Assembly (NCBI GenBank): GCA_001310455.1
Contig: BAXG01000034.1
Coordinates: 1-64,000, forward strand
DNA length: 64,000 nucleotides
Reading direction: 5' to 3'
Source of the DNA: Photobacterium sp. JCM 19050
GTDB taxonomy: Bacteria; Pseudomonadota; Gammaproteobacteria; Enterobacterales; Vibrionaceae
Shown here: positions 51,634-61,041 of the stretch, in pieces
Position numbering within the stretch: position 1 is the first letter of the stretch
Layout: every line of letters begins with the position of its first letter
Made by a program: the position numbers and the translations under genes
Notes under the pieces: model-generated
Databases searched by the model: none
Told to the model about the DNA's origin: nothing
The model's input: only the letters and a program-made list of their open reading frames with translations

Positions 51634-52776
51634 ATGTCTTTGGAATGCCGAGTTGTTCCCTCAATTGAAGAATTTGGTGAAGCAGCCTGGAATGCGTTGT
51701 TGCCGGACGATTTCCCCTTTTTGCGTTTTGAGTTCTTTGAAGCCCTTGAGCAAAGCAAGGTGTTGGGAGCAAAACCCGGGTGGTTGCCTCAATATATCGG
51801 TGCGTACCGCAATGATGTGCTGGTAGGCGCAGCACCTTGCTTTCTAAAAGGGCATTCCTACGGGGAGTACGTGTTCGACTGGGCCTGGGCTGAAGCCTAT
51901 GAAGATGCAGGGCTCGAGTACTACCCGAAAATTGTCTGTGCCATACCATTTACTCCTGCTACCGGCCCGCGATTGTTGGTTATTGAAAATGATGACAAGG
52001 AAGAAATAGAACGTTATCTGTTAGGTGGCCTGCTTTCGCTCACCGAACAACTGGAATGTTCTGGTGCCCACATCCTTTTTCACCCTAAGTCCGATTCTGC
52101 AAGTTGTGCGGAAGCCGGGTTCCTTGAACGTTGCGATGTGCAGTTTCACTGGTATAACCGGGGTTATCAGCATTTCGATGACTTTCTTGCTGCATTAACT
52201 TCCCGCAAACGCAAAAACATTCGTAAGGAACGAAACAGCGTTATCGCTCAGGGGATAACCGTGGAAGTTGTCGAGGGACAGGATATTACCGACCAGCACC
52301 TGTCGCGTTTTTTCCAGTTTTACCGGCGAACTTACCTTAAACGCTCTGGGCATTCCGGCTATCTGAATCAGGCGTTTTTTAACCAGCTTGGCAGGTTGAT
52401 GAAAGAGACCTTGGTATTGGTTTTTGCCAGAGCGGGAAAGGAGTATGTCGCCGGAGCGTTATATCTACGGTCATCTGAAACACTGTACGGGCGTTATTGG
52501 GGATGCTTGTCGGAGTTTGAAAACCTTCACTTTGAGCTCTGCTATTACCAGGGGATCGAGTATTGCATCCGGCATGGGTTGAGTAAATTTGATGCCGGAG
52601 CCCAAGGAGAGCACAAGCTGCTGCGAGGCTTTGAACCGGTTCGTACATATTCCGCGCACTTTCTACACCACAACGGTTTTCAGGATGCCATTGCCGACTA
52701 CCTGCGACGGGAAAGTAAGCTCGTTTCCCAATACGTTGAAGATGCCATGGCGCATTTGCCTTTCAAGCAGACTTGA
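51634..52776 (+). CDS. DUF482 / peptidogalycan biosynthesis-like GNAT protein
   Basis: 380 residues with two GNAT/FemAB-like lobes. The first begins IEEFGEAAWNALLPDDFPFL and FEFFEALEQSKVLG; the second ends YRRTYLKRSGHSGYL, ARAGKEYVAGALYLRSSETL and GAQGEHKLLRGFEPVRTYSA. This is the DUF482 family, widespread in proteobacteria and without firm function; the name comes from similarity to FemAB aminoacyl-transferases. Intact and single-gene; cytoplasmic, no membrane segments. Confidence 0.85.
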   Translation: MSLECRVVPSIEEFGEAAWNALLPDDFPFLRFEFFEALEQSKVLGAKPGWLPQYIGAYRNDVLVGAAPCFLKGHSYGEYVFDWAWAEAYEDAGLEYYPKIVCAIPFTPATGPRLLVIENDDKEEIERYLLGGLLSLTEQLECSGAHILFHPKSDSASCAEAGFLERCDVQFHWYNRGYQHFDDFLAALTSRKRKNIRKERNSVIAQGITVEVVEGQDITDQHLSRFFQFYRRTYLKRSGHSGYLNQAFFNQLGRLMKETLVLVFARAGKEYVAGALYLRSSETLYGRYWGCLSEFENLHFELCYYQGIEYCIRHGLSKFDAGAQGEHKLLRGFEPVRTYSAHFLHHNGFQDAIADYLRRESKLVSQYVEDAMAHLPFKQT

Positions 52777-52926
52777 ATGTTTATACCAAACAGAAATGAA
52801 TTCTCCTCTGGCCAGAAAGTGAGAGTGCATTCCCATTAATGCGATCAATAAAGTTCGTGTTTGATGTGCAGTTGAAAACCTCTTTGCGGTCCTCATCTTA
52901 GGGTTGTTAACTACGGGGAGAAAAGC

Positions 52927-53291
52927 ATGAGTCCGACCATCGTTACCATTATTTGTGCGTTATTGAGCGTGTTTTTTGTGTTTGCCAGCTCAATTAAAAT
53001 TCTGGGTTGGCAGAAGATGATATTTGAAACGCAACTGGCGTTTTTTATCAAATATGGTCTGAACCGGGCAGTGATGATGCTGGTTGGGTTTGTTGAACTT
53101 TTTGGTGCTATCGCGATTTGGCTGCCGGGGTATATCGGGTTGGCAGGTGCTTTGGCTCTGGTGGGAACGTCCGCGGGTGCTATCTTTTTCCACTTGCGTT
53201 TTGATACCTGGAAAGACGGTATTCCGGCGATGGTAACGTTGACGTTGTCAGCACTGGTGGTTTTTGCCTGTATGAGACGATTACCGGTTGA
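52927..53291 (+). CDS. DoxX-like membrane protein (frameshifted at the C terminus)
   Basis: About 121-residue inner-membrane protein with four hydrophobic segments: VTIICALLSVFFVFASSIKI, GLNRAVMMLVGFVELFGAIA, GYIGLAGALALVGTSAGAIF and MVTLTLSALVVF. This fits the DoxX-like family, which is often found with oxidoreductases. A T run near 53262 seems one base short; the corrected tail is VVFCLYETITG with TGA at 53289-53291. Read straight on, the frame enters a hydrophilic tail to 53580 that runs over the convergent dehydrogenase gene, which is unlikely to be real. Confidence 0.7.
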
Positions 53292-53300
53292 TCGGAAAAG

Positions 53301-53333
53301 CCCTCATCCTTGCAATTGCCGGTTGGATGAGGG
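53301..53333. terminator. Hairpin between convergent DoxX and SDR genes
   Basis: Arms CCCTCATCC (53301-53309) and GGATGAGGG (53325-53333) around a 15-base loop. It lies exactly between the corrected stops of the two convergent genes. Confidence 0.5.
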
Positions 53334-53345
53334 AGCGGCGGGCCA

Positions 53346-54154
53346 CTACCCGTTCAGTTTAAGTATCGCCTTAATGTTGTCTTCAACATCCTTGGCTTTC
53401 TCGGCGTTTACACCATCCGGGTGGGGGGACGTAAACTGCCTGAGTCGTTGTCGTAATATTCACCGTTTGCTGATGCGAATTCTTCAGACAAGGCTGCGCG
53501 AGACAGAATATCCGCACCGATGCGCAGATCGCCGCCGGCCACGCCAAAACCTTCCTTCACCATTTTGCTTCCCAGCATAGAACCGGGGTTTACGGCAACA
53601 ATAACTGGGCCATTTGATCCCAGCGTCTGAGCCATTGTCCGGGTCCACATGGTAATCGCCAGTTTGCTTTGGGCATACGCGGAGAAGTGATCAGAAATGC
53701 GCGTTTTGCCGGTTAATGTGTTCAGGTTTACCGGAGACTGCGCTGCCGACGAGAGGTTTACAACCCGGCTTCCCGCGCCCATCAGCGGTAACAGCCGCCG
53801 TGTCAGCAGATAGGGTGCCAGGGTGTTTACCGCAAAACGTACATCCTGGCCCTCTGCAGTAACCGTTTCGGATGTCTTAAAAATGCCCGCATTGTTAATA
53901 AGAACATCGAGTTTGTTGTGGTTGGTGGTGACAGCAGCTGCCAGTTTTTCAACATCTTTCATGTTCGAAAGGTCGGCCACGTAGGTTTCGACAGACCCCA
54001 CTCCCGGCTCATTGGCAACCTGGGCTCTGGCGCTTTCGAGTTTTACGGCATTTCGACCATGCAAAAGGATATTGTGGCCGAGAGACGCCAGTACCTTCGC
54101 AGTTTCCAAGCCAATGCCATCTGTAGAGCCTGTGATCAGAATGGTTTTTTTCAT
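53346..54154 (-). CDS. Short-chain dehydrogenase/reductase (frameshifted near C terminus)
   Basis: About 270-residue classical SDR. Nucleotide-binding motif TILITGSTDGIGLETAKVLA, NNAG motif in VLINNAGIFKTSE, active-site Ser in VVNLSSAAQSPV and YxxxK in FSAYAQSKLAITMW. One base is missing near 53435; restoring it gives DNDSGQFTSPHPDG then VNAEKAKDVEDNIKAILKLN, ending at 53346. Without it the frame stops at 53408. It is followed on the same strand, upstream, by a luciferase-like monooxygenase gene 11 bp away, so the two share a transcript. Substrate unknown. Confidence 0.85.
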
Positions 54155-54165
54155 GTCGTTTTTCC

Positions 54166-55133
54166 TTAACCTGTAAAGTCCGGCAGGATGTCTTCAGCCA
54201 GGGTATTTAGCGTGCTTTCTATGTCATCCTGATTAAATCTGAGGTTCAGGGCAACATGATTAATGCCCACTTCCTCAAGAGATTTTAAATAAAGCCTCAA
54301 GTACCTGATGCCTGCCCGGAAGCCCAGGTGAATCGGCTGAGGAGGTGCATCAGGGTCCGGAGACAAGTCGATATACAAGGGCTGCATTACCGGTTGTTCT
54401 GGCCTTCCGGCCTCATTGAGCCGCTCCCGCCAGCCATGTACAATCTGCGCCTGCGTGGAAACATCTCTCGGGTAAATCATCCAACCATCTCCGTTTTCTG
54501 CATTCCAAGACGGATCTTGCTGGCTTCCTCCGGTGATCAACAAAGGCAGTTTCCCGGAGACCGGCTTGGGTAGCATATCCATCCCCGCACCCGGATGGCC
54601 AAATGCGTTATCAAATTCCGGGGTCATGGACGACATTTTCCGTATGTAGTGGAAACTGTCCCTAAATCGCTCACCCCGGTGTTCAAAAGGCAGATTCAGT
54701 GCCGGGTATTCTTCCGGCCGATCACCGGACGCCACACCTAATATCAACCTTCCGCCGGAGAGTACATCCGCACTTGCCGCCGCTTTGGCAACATGGGCAG
54801 GGTGGCGCAACGGCAGCACAATACTGGCAACACCCAATGCAATTTCTTTCGTTTGTGCAGCAAGCCAGCCGAGGTAAACAAAAGGATCATAAAGCTGACC
54901 GGCATCGCTGAATGAGGCACATTGAACGGGACATCCCTCAACCAAACGGCAGAAAACCCCAGTTGTTCCGCAAGCAGGATACGCTTTGCCTGGCGGGACA
55001 TGTCCGGAACTGGGCTGGAAGGGTAGGCTTCCAGTGGTACCACCAACCCAAGGCTTAGTTTTCCTGAACGGAATACGTTGTTATACCCACGGTTGATGGG
55101 TTGGAAACCGGTCATATCATTTACATTTTTCAT
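54166..55133 (-). CDS. Luciferase-like monooxygenase (LLM class, frameshifted)
   Basis: About 322-residue flavin-dependent oxidoreductase of the LLM class, small TIGR03571-like group. The N-terminal part has SGKLSLGLVVPLEAYPSSPV and AEQLGFSAVWLRDVPFNVP; the rest, in another frame, has LYDPFVYLGWLAAQTKEIAL, GGRLILGVASGDRPEEYPAL and LLITGGSQQDPSWNAENGDG. One missing base near 54915 restores NVPSFSDAGQLYDPFVYLG. Uses reduced flavin from a partner reductase. It lies in a run of redox genes (SDR, LLM, quinone oxidoreductase-like) on one strand, probably co-transcribed. Confidence 0.83.
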
Positions 55134-55196
55134 ATCGGCTCCTTGTCTCGATTGAGGGTGCTCGGCGTGCTTGGTTATTGCACTGAGTTCAGGCTG

Positions 55197-56182
55197 TCAG
55201 ATATCGATGACCACTTTCCCCATTCCTTGCCCGCTGCTGAGGCGCGAATGCGCAGCACCTGCCTCACCCAGTGAAAAGCGCATTTCATCCAAAACGGGGC
55301 GCAGTCCTCCTTCTTCGACAATCCGGGCAATGTCACGCAGAATGTCACTATGCTCAGCACGCTTATGGTTGTGGATCATCGGGATCAGCATAAACACCAC
55401 GTGAAGTGACAGACCTTTGAAATGGGCGACAGATAAATCGAGCTCAACCATCGAAACCGTTGATGCAACCTGACCGTTGAGCGCTGCTGCCTCAAAGGAG
55501 TTTGCCATGTTGGCACCACCTACTGAGTCGAACACCAGATCAAATCCGGCGCCATCGGTATATTGGGTAACGTATTCCGATACCGCTTCAGTTTTGTAGT
55601 TAATGCCGGTAGCGCCCAATTTTTCAATCAATGCCAGTTGGTTGTCGCCGCCGCCGGTAGCAAAAACGTCAGCCCCGTAATAGCGTGCAAGTTGCAGGGC
55701 AACGTGTCCGACGCCACCTGAGCCGCCGTGTACCAATACTTTTTGGCCTTTGTCTATTCCTGCGCGTTTGAGTCCTTCATAGGCGGTGATGGCAACCAAA
55801 GGAAGTGCCGCGGCTTCTCGCATTGAGAGGTTCTTAGGCTTGAGGGCAACAAGGTCAGCGTCGGCAACCATGTATTCAGCCAGCGCACCGGGCAAATCTC
55901 CCAAACCGCCGGCGCAGCATAAACTTCATCACCAACCTTAAATTGAGTGACGCCTTCACCGATTTCTTCGATGGTTCCGGCAAAGTCCATACCCAAAATG
56001 GCCGGTAAATCTGGAGACAGTGGCAAATCCTCACCCAGTTGGCGAATCATAGTATCAACGGTGTTAACACTGGTCGCTGCAATGCGAACCATGACATGAC
56101 CGGGTTTGATTTCAGGCTTAGCAATATCGGCGGGCTCAAAGTTCTCTGGACCGCCGTACTGACGAAGAATCATTGCTTTCAT
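55197..56182 (-). CDS. Zinc-independent MDR/quinone-oxidoreductase-like dehydrogenase (frameshifted)
   Basis: About 328-residue medium-chain dehydrogenase. N-terminal GroES-like domain starts MKAMILRQYGGPENFEPADI with LPAILGMDFAGTIEEIGEGV. The NADP-binding domain has VLVHGGSGGVGHVALQLARY and FDLVFDSVGGANMANSFEA. Structural zinc Cys residues are absent, as in QOR-type enzymes. A missing base near 55915 restores GDEVYGCAGGLGDLPGALAE. It is divergent from the LysR gene at 56291, its likely regulator, and is the first gene of the QOR-LLM-SDR run. Confidence 0.85.
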
Positions 56183-56277
56183 AAGTCGTTTCCTCTGACT
56201 TGTTGATGCTGATAATTTTATTTACTATGTTGATGTTTGATAATCGCGAAAAATTAATAATCACTTTTTAGATTTTA

Positions 56278-56288
56278 TTGATAATCAA
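56278..56288. promoter_or_regulatory. LysR-type operator candidates between the QOR and LysR genes
   Basis: TTGATAATCAA (56278-56288) is an 11-bp palindrome ending two bases before the lysR start. Related half-sites TTGATAATC and TTAATAATC occur at 56237 and 56254. The spacing and location fit autoregulation and control of the divergent oxidoreductase gene, by analogy with LysR systems. Confidence 0.45.
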
Positions 56289-56290
56289 CC

Positions 56291-57178
56291 ATGAATATTG
56301 ACCACATAAAGCTGTTCGTGCGGGTGGCTGCGACTCAGAACATCAGTGTTGCGGGACGTGAACTAGGGCTTTCTCCCGCAGTGGCGAGTGCACACATCAG
56401 CCGGCTTGAAGAAACTCTGAGTGTCCGGCTTATTCACCGCACGACACGAAAAGTGTCCCTGACGCAGGAAGGGGAAGCGTTTTTGCCGTATGCGGAAGAT
56501 GTCTTGGCGAGCGTGGATGCGGCGTGTGCCGCCGTGGGGACAGGGAATTCGTCTCCACGGGGGACGCTGCGTGTTGCTGCTCCTGCTTCATTCGGGCGAA
56601 TGCACCTGGTTCCGGCGTTAAAGGGCTTTCTTGAGCAATTCCCCGAGTTGGTGGTTGACCTGAGATTGTCAGATACCATGGTGGATATGGTTGAAGGGGG
56701 CTTTGATGTGGCGATCCGAAATGCGGAGCTCAAGGATTCCAGCCTGATTGCAAGAAAGCTGGCTGCGGATCACCGGATTGTCTGCGCTTCACCTGACTAC
56801 ATTGAACAGTTTGGTGAACCGGCGTCACCGGAGGCGTTGAAAAAACACCAATGTATCAACCTGATGAACATTGACCATTGGACGTTCAAAACGCCAACAG
56901 GCCATGTTGGTATCAAAACCACCGGCCGGTTGCGAACAGACAACGGCGAAGCGTTGAGGGATGCGTGCGCAGAAGGTATCGGGATTACGATTAACTCCAC
57001 CTGGAGTGTGTATAAAGCGCTGATTGCGGGAGAAATAGTGCCGATTCTGAGGGGGTATCCACTTGTCTCAGAAACGGCTGTCTGGGCGGTTTACCCGAGT
57101 TCGCGCCAACTTGCCCCCAAAGTGAGAGCATTTATCGATTATTTTGCTAATCATTTTGGTGAGAACTTATTGGGATAA
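56291..57178 (+). CDS. LysR-family regulator
   Basis: 295 residues, standard LysR length. Winged HTH at 1-60 (RVAATQNISVAGRELGLSPA then ISRLEETLSVRLIHRTTRKV) and a periplasmic-binding-protein-like effector domain (LRVAAPASFGRMHLVPALKG ... FDVAIRNAELKDSSLIARKL). It belongs to the CrgA/DsdC-like branch that often regulates an adjacent oxidoreductase. Divergent from the QOR-like gene with shared operator candidates. The frame is intact. Confidence 0.9.
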   Translation: MNIDHIKLFVRVAATQNISVAGRELGLSPAVASAHISRLEETLSVRLIHRTTRKVSLTQEGEAFLPYAEDVLASVDAACAAVGTGNSSPRGTLRVAAPASFGRMHLVPALKGFLEQFPELVVDLRLSDTMVDMVEGGFDVAIRNAELKDSSLIARKLAADHRIVCASPDYIEQFGEPASPEALKKHQCINLMNIDHWTFKTPTGHVGIKTTGRLRTDNGEALRDACAEGIGITINSTWSVYKALIAGEIVPILRGYPLVSETAVWAVYPSSRQLAPKVRAFIDYFANHFGENLLG

Positions 57179-57283
57179 AGCGCTGGCTGAACGTTTCCCT
57201 GAGTGTTTTTGATTGTGCTGTCCTGCAAATGACAGCGCGATGGTCTATTGTTTCTGCGAACTGAGATATCTGAGGAAACTGAA

Positions 57284-57574
57284 ATGAGTATGCCGTTAAC
57301 TATCGTTGCAAGAATTGAAGCCAATGCTGATAGTGTTGAACTGGTGAAATCTGAACTAATCAAACTGATTGAACCGACGCGAAACGAGTCGGGCTGCATT
57401 CAATACGACCTGCACCAGGACAATGACAATCCGGCGGTATTCCTCTTTTTTGAAAATTGGGAAAACCGCGAGATTTGGCAACAGCATATGCATTCGCCTC
57501 ATATTGTGGACTATCTGAAAGCCGTCGAGGGGGCTGTCGCCTCATTTACGGTGAGCGAAATGACCAAGTGTTGA
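57284..57574 (+). CDS. Antibiotic biosynthesis monooxygenase (ABM) domain protein, YgiN-like
   Basis: 96-residue ABM-fold protein: LTIVARIEANADSVELVKSE, EPTRNESGCIQYDLHQDNDN, VFLFFENWENREIWQQHMHS. Similar to YgiN-type quinol monooxygenases, dimeric ferredoxin-like proteins. ATG at 57284 is chosen over an upstream frame start because of the RBS TGAGGA. A strong terminator at 57590 separates it from convergent agmatinase. It could share function with the nearby oxidoreductases; no proof. Confidence 0.82.
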   Translation: MSMPLTIVARIEANADSVELVKSELIKLIEPTRNESGCIQYDLHQDNDNPAVFLFFENWENREIWQQHMHSPHIVDYLKAVEGAVASFTVSEMTKC

Positions 57575-57589
57575 AAATGCCAATGAAGG

Positions 57590-57623
57590 AAACCCGGTTT
57601 ATTTTGATAAATAAACCGGGTTT
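57590..57623. terminator. Bidirectional terminator
   Basis: A 13-bp perfect stem (57590-57602 with 57611-57623; AAACCCGGTTTAT pairs with ATAAACCGGGTTT), A and T runs on either side. It ends both the ABM gene and the convergent speB. Confidence 0.85.
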
Positions 57624-57630
57624 TTGATTA

Positions 57631-58563
57631 TCAGTCGCCAAGATTTTCTTTTGACGATGCCCAGACATACATAAGTTCCAGGGCTATTGTCGCACCTGCC
57701 AGCGCGGTGATATCACTGTGATCATAGGCGGGTGACACTTCTACCACATCCATTCCAACAATGTTCAGGCCCGCGAGCTTTCGGATAATTTTCAGCACTT
57801 TGTCAGAGGTAAGTCCACCACAAACCGGGGTTCCGGTTCCGGGAGCGTAAGCCGGGTCGAGGCAGTCAATATCAAAGGTCAGGTAAACCGGCTTGTCGCC
57901 AACGGTTGTCCGGATGGCTGCAACAATGTCATCCGCAGTCATGTCGTTCGCCTGCATCGCATCAAGGACGCGGTAGCCGTGGTTTTCCCGGGTGTAATCG
58001 GTGCGAATTCCAACCTGTATGGAATGTTGTCTGGATATCAGCCCTTCATTCGGGGCGTGATAGAACATGGTACCGTGGTCATAAGCGCTGCCATCAGCAT
58101 AAGTGTCAGTGTGGGCATCAAAATGAACCAGAGCCATTTCACCATGAAGGTTGGCGTGGGCACGGAGCAGCGGGAGGGTGATGTAATGGTCTCCCCCCAA
58201 TGAGAGAAGCGTTTTACCGCTTCGGATAACAGCCGTTGCAGCGGCTTCAAGACGTCGCGTGAGGTCATTGCTGTCCCCGCTGTCAAAAACCAGGTCTCCG
58301 GCATCGACGACATTGATTCGGTCAAGCAGGTTAAAACCCCAGGGAAATTTATTGCCCTCCCAGGCCAGATTTACCGAGGCTTTGCGAATAGCATCCGGAC
58401 CAAGCCGAGCACCGGGCCTTCCGGAGGTTGCCATATCAAAAGGGACGCCCATTACCACCAGATCAGCGTTGGATCCCAGAGGGTTTCGAAGGTAAGGCTG
58501 ACGGAGAAACGTCATTGCGTTGGCAAAGAGTGATGTATCTTCTTTCGTGAACAAATCATCCAT
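57631..58563 (-). CDS. speB: Agmatinase SpeB (ureohydrolase family)
   Basis: 310 residues; converts agmatine to putrescine and urea with a binuclear Mn centre. Metal motifs are [26 protein letters not shown] and [20 protein letters not shown]. The N-terminal [20 protein letters not shown] is typical of the agmatinase/guanidinobutyrase group, so a related guanidino substrate (4-guanidinobutyrate) is possible. No speA (arginine decarboxylase) is adjacent. Intact, monocistronic. Confidence 0.85.
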   Translation of the reverse strand: MDDLFTKEDTSLFANAMTFLRQPYLRNPLGSNADLVVMGVPFDMATSGRPGARLGPDAIRKASVNLAWEGNKFPWGFNLLDRINVVDAGDLVFDSGDSNDLTRRLEAAATAVIRSGKTLLSLGGDHYITLPLLRAHANLHGEMALVHFDAHTDTYADGSAYDHGTMFYHAPNEGLISRQHSIQVGIRTDYTRENHGYRVLDAMQANDMTADDIVAAIRTTVGDKPVYLTFDIDCLDPAYAPGTGTPVCGGLTSDKVLKIIRKLAGLNIVGMDVVEVSPAYDHSDITALAGATIALELMYVWASSKENLGD

Positions 58564-58798
58564 TTCTTATTCCTCACCGGATGGGAGCCGGTGTCATTGC
58601 GAATTGTTTTTTAGAGTGTTTGATATATCAATCATAACGACACTGTTTCCATCCTATGAACTGATTCAAAGAAATCTGTGATCGGGAAGTCATAATGCAA
58701 ACTTCTTGTGCTTCCGAATATAGCTAATAGTGCGGTAAATGGCGGATTTTGGAGGGTTGGATAAGTGGGGACGGTGAATTGAATCGATGAGGTCTGAA

Positions 58799-58936
58799 TT
58801 AGGATGACTGAATTTGTGATTTATATGAGTTCAATATTTCACACACTTCCGTTGGGCTGACGGTGTACTGATCGGCAATGGCTGCCTCGACATCCGTTAT
58901 GTCACAACAGTGCTTCAGTTTGTTCCTTAAAACCAC
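58799..58936 (-). CDS. Possible small protein, PqqD-like helix pattern, 45 aa
   Basis: A short minus-strand frame from GTG 58936 to TAA 58799 reads LRNKLKHCCDITDVEAAIAD then QYTVSPTEVCEILNSYKSQI. The pattern of amphipathic helices with a Tyr-Val-Ser turn resembles the C-terminal part of PqqD-type peptide-binding domains. It may be a truncated relic rather than a gene; no strong RBS and no radical-SAM neighbour. The remaining sequence of the 58564-59023 interval shows nothing else. Confidence 0.3.
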   Translation of the reverse strand: MVLRNKLKHCCDITDVEAAIADQYTVSPTEVCEILNSYKSQIQSS

Positions 58937-59023
58937 TCCGCTATCTCATTTTGCCGGGAGCATCAGGGTGTACACTCGTTAGCCGCCCAGGATACTCCAC
59001 ATGTTCTTTGAAGGAGCAAAAAC

Positions 59024-59677
59024 GTGTATCAACTTTATTATTATCCCAATACTGCCAGCCTGGCTCCGCATTTTCTCCTTTACCAAATGGGGTTGGATTA
59101 TGATCTGTTGCTGGTAGATAAACGTGCGCAGGCGCATAAGTCGGAAGATTACCTGAAGTTAAACCCGGCAGGACGAATCCCTACCTTGATTGATGATGGG
59201 CAGGCAATTTTTGAAAGCCCGGCTATCTGCATTCACCTGTGTGAACAGCATCCTGAACACGCGCTGATTCCAGCGTTGGGGGCGAGAGAAAGGCCGCAGT
59301 TTTTTCAGTGGTTGGCATATCTCAACAATACTCTGCAAACGGAAATACTGGTTCGCTATTACCCCCAGCGCCATACCACACAAGAAGGTGCAATTCCCTC
59401 GGTTATTGAGGCACAAAACCGGTTGATTACAGATATTCTGGATGTCATTGATCGCCAGCTTGAAGGTCATGAATACCTGCTAGGTGATAATCTGACCGCC
59501 TGTGATTTTTTCCTGTTTATGTTGGTCGGCTGGGTGCCTGACTTACAAAGTGTCGATGGCCGGTATGGGAACCTGGCAGCGCATACACGCCGTATGATGC
59601 AGCAAAGGGCGGTACGCGCAGTCTTCGAAATTGAAGGGTTGGATATAACCAAATTTGCTGCATGGTTGTTGAAATGA
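59024..59677 (+). CDS. Glutathione S-transferase family protein
   Basis: 217-residue GST. N-terminal thioredoxin fold: YQLYYYPNTASLAPHFLLYQ, with NPAGRIPTLIDDG and the glutathione-binding ESPAICIHLCEQHPE. C-terminal helical domain with LLGDNLTACDFFLFMLVGWV, the N-capping box region. It resembles the beta/GstA-like bacterial group in its N-terminal Tyr/Ser rather than Cys site. Start at 59024 (GTG) follows GAAGGAG. Intact, followed by a terminator. Confidence 0.85.
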   Translation: MYQLYYYPNTASLAPHFLLYQMGLDYDLLLVDKRAQAHKSEDYLKLNPAGRIPTLIDDGQAIFESPAICIHLCEQHPEHALIPALGARERPQFFQWLAYLNNTLQTEILVRYYPQRHTTQEGAIPSVIEAQNRLITDILDVIDRQLEGHEYLLGDNLTACDFFLFMLVGWVPDLQSVDGRYGNLAAHTRRMMQQRAVRAVFEIEGLDITKFAAWLLK

Positions 59678-59693
59678 TAAGTGCAGGTCCCTA

Positions 59694-59723
59694 TTAACCG
59701 CCCACGACGATGAGGGCGGTTAA
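59694..59723. terminator. Bidirectional terminator
   Basis: Stem TTAACCGCCC/GGGCGGTTAA (59694-59703 with 59714-59723), 10-base loop. It lies between the GST gene and the convergent end of uhpC. Confidence 0.75.
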
Positions 59724-59727
59724 CAGT

Positions 59728-61029
59728 TTAGGTTTTTATGCAGGTGTTCTCATCGTGCCGGTCCAACTGGGAGCTTAAAAAGGGCAGAAGCAAGAGACCA
59801 ATAATGGCTGCCGACACCGTAATCACGACAAAGAACCCTGTCCATTCAAAGTTTACGATGATCTGGGAAAGGGGATAACCGGCCAGAGATGCCCCGAGGT
59901 AGGCGAAAATGCCGACAAAACCGGTTGCTGCACCTGCGGAGTCTTTGTGGGAACATTCGGCCGCAGCCATGCCGATTAACATTTGGGGGCCAAATACAAA
60001 AAAGCCGATGCAGAAAAACGCGGCGCATTGCAGCGTATATTGCACAAACGGCATTAACCACAGCGATGCGACTGAGAGGAATATCCCGATAGCAAAGATT
60101 ATATTCATCGGCCCGCGGTTTCCACCGAACAGTTTATCAGACCCCCATCCGGCAACCAGCGAGCCAATAAAACCACCTGCTTCAAACATCGAAAGGGCAG
60201 TATTAACGGCCATCAGGTCGTAGCCGAAATTCTCCTGGAGATAGAGATTTCCCCAGTCGTTGATTGCAGTACGAACCACGTACACCAACAGGTAACTGAC
60301 CGCCAGCAGCCAAATGTATTTGTTGGTCAGCACATACTTCACCAAAATTTCCCGCTGGTTTAGCCCTTGTCCGTCGTTTTCCTGCTCCAGCTCCAGCTGA
60401 TCATTTCGCCACTGGCCGACGGTGGGCAGCCCCATGGTGACCGGCCGGTCCCGGAGGCGCCAACAAAGGAAAAGCCCGGCAATGACCGCCAGAATACCGG
60501 GGATGATCATTCCCTGTCGCCATCCATGGTGGAAGGTGAGGTATCCCACCAGAATGGGAATCAATGCACCTCCGGTGTTGTGTGCAGTGTTCCATACTGA
60601 CCACCAGAACCCCCGCTCTGAGCGGGAATACCAGGACGTCAGTAACTTGGAGCAGGCCGGCCAGCCCCAACCCTGGAATATGGCATTGGCTACCCAAAGC
60701 GCAGCGAAGGCCGGGACGGAACTGCTGAAGCCAAAGAGGATATTGGTGACGCCCGTTGCTATCAGGCCAAGCCCCATAAAATAACGGGGGTTACTGTTAT
60801 CTGATACCATGCCGGAGATGAATTTCGAAAGCCCGTAGGTGATGTAAAACAGGGTTCCCAACAGGCCAATGTCACCTTTACTGATACCCAGGTCGGCAAT
60901 CATAGCCGGCATGGCATAGTTGAAATTTTTACGGGTAAAGTAGAAAAACGCGTAACCCACATACATGGTGAGCATGATATGGAAGCGCCAGTAGTGATAC
61001 TTATGGTTAATGTCTTTGGAAACTGTCAT
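59728..61029 (-). CDS. uhpC: UhpC, glucose-6-phosphate sensor/transporter-like regulator
   Basis: 433-residue MFS protein of the UhpC/GlpT group, which binds external glucose 6-phosphate and signals to UhpB. Landmarks: MYVGYAFFYFTRKNFNYAMP, ANAIFQGWGWPACSKLLTSW, LVYVVRTAINDWGNLYLQEN and FFVFGPQMLIGMAAAECSHK. It differs from the UhpT transporter at 33291 but shares the 12-TM fold. It starts 12 bp after uhpB in the uhpABC operon. The frame is intact. Confidence 0.92.
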   Translation of the reverse strand: MTVSKDINHKYHYWRFHIMLTMYVGYAFFYFTRKNFNYAMPAMIADLGISKGDIGLLGTLFYITYGLSKFISGMVSDNSNPRYFMGLGLIATGVTNILFGFSSSVPAFAALWVANAIFQGWGWPACSKLLTSWYSRSERGFWWSVWNTAHNTGGALIPILVGYLTFHHGWRQGMIIPGILAVIAGLFLCWRLRDRPVTMGLPTVGQWRNDQLELEQENDGQGLNQREILVKYVLTNKYIWLLAVSYLLVYVVRTAINDWGNLYLQENFGYDLMAVNTALSMFEAGGFIGSLVAGWGSDKLFGGNRGPMNIIFAIGIFLSVASLWLMPFVQYTLQCAAFFCIGFFVFGPQMLIGMAAAECSHKDSAGAATGFVGIFAYLGASLAGYPLSQIIVNFEWTGFFVVITVSAAIIGLLLLPFLSSQLDRHDENTCIKT

Positions 61030-61041
61030 GTCTGCCCCTTA

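Noticed and set aside
53292..53580. Hydrophilic C-terminal extension of the DoxX-like protein
   Set aside because: It runs antisense through the C terminus of the convergent dehydrogenase and past a terminator-like hairpin. One missing T gives a normal DoxX ending.
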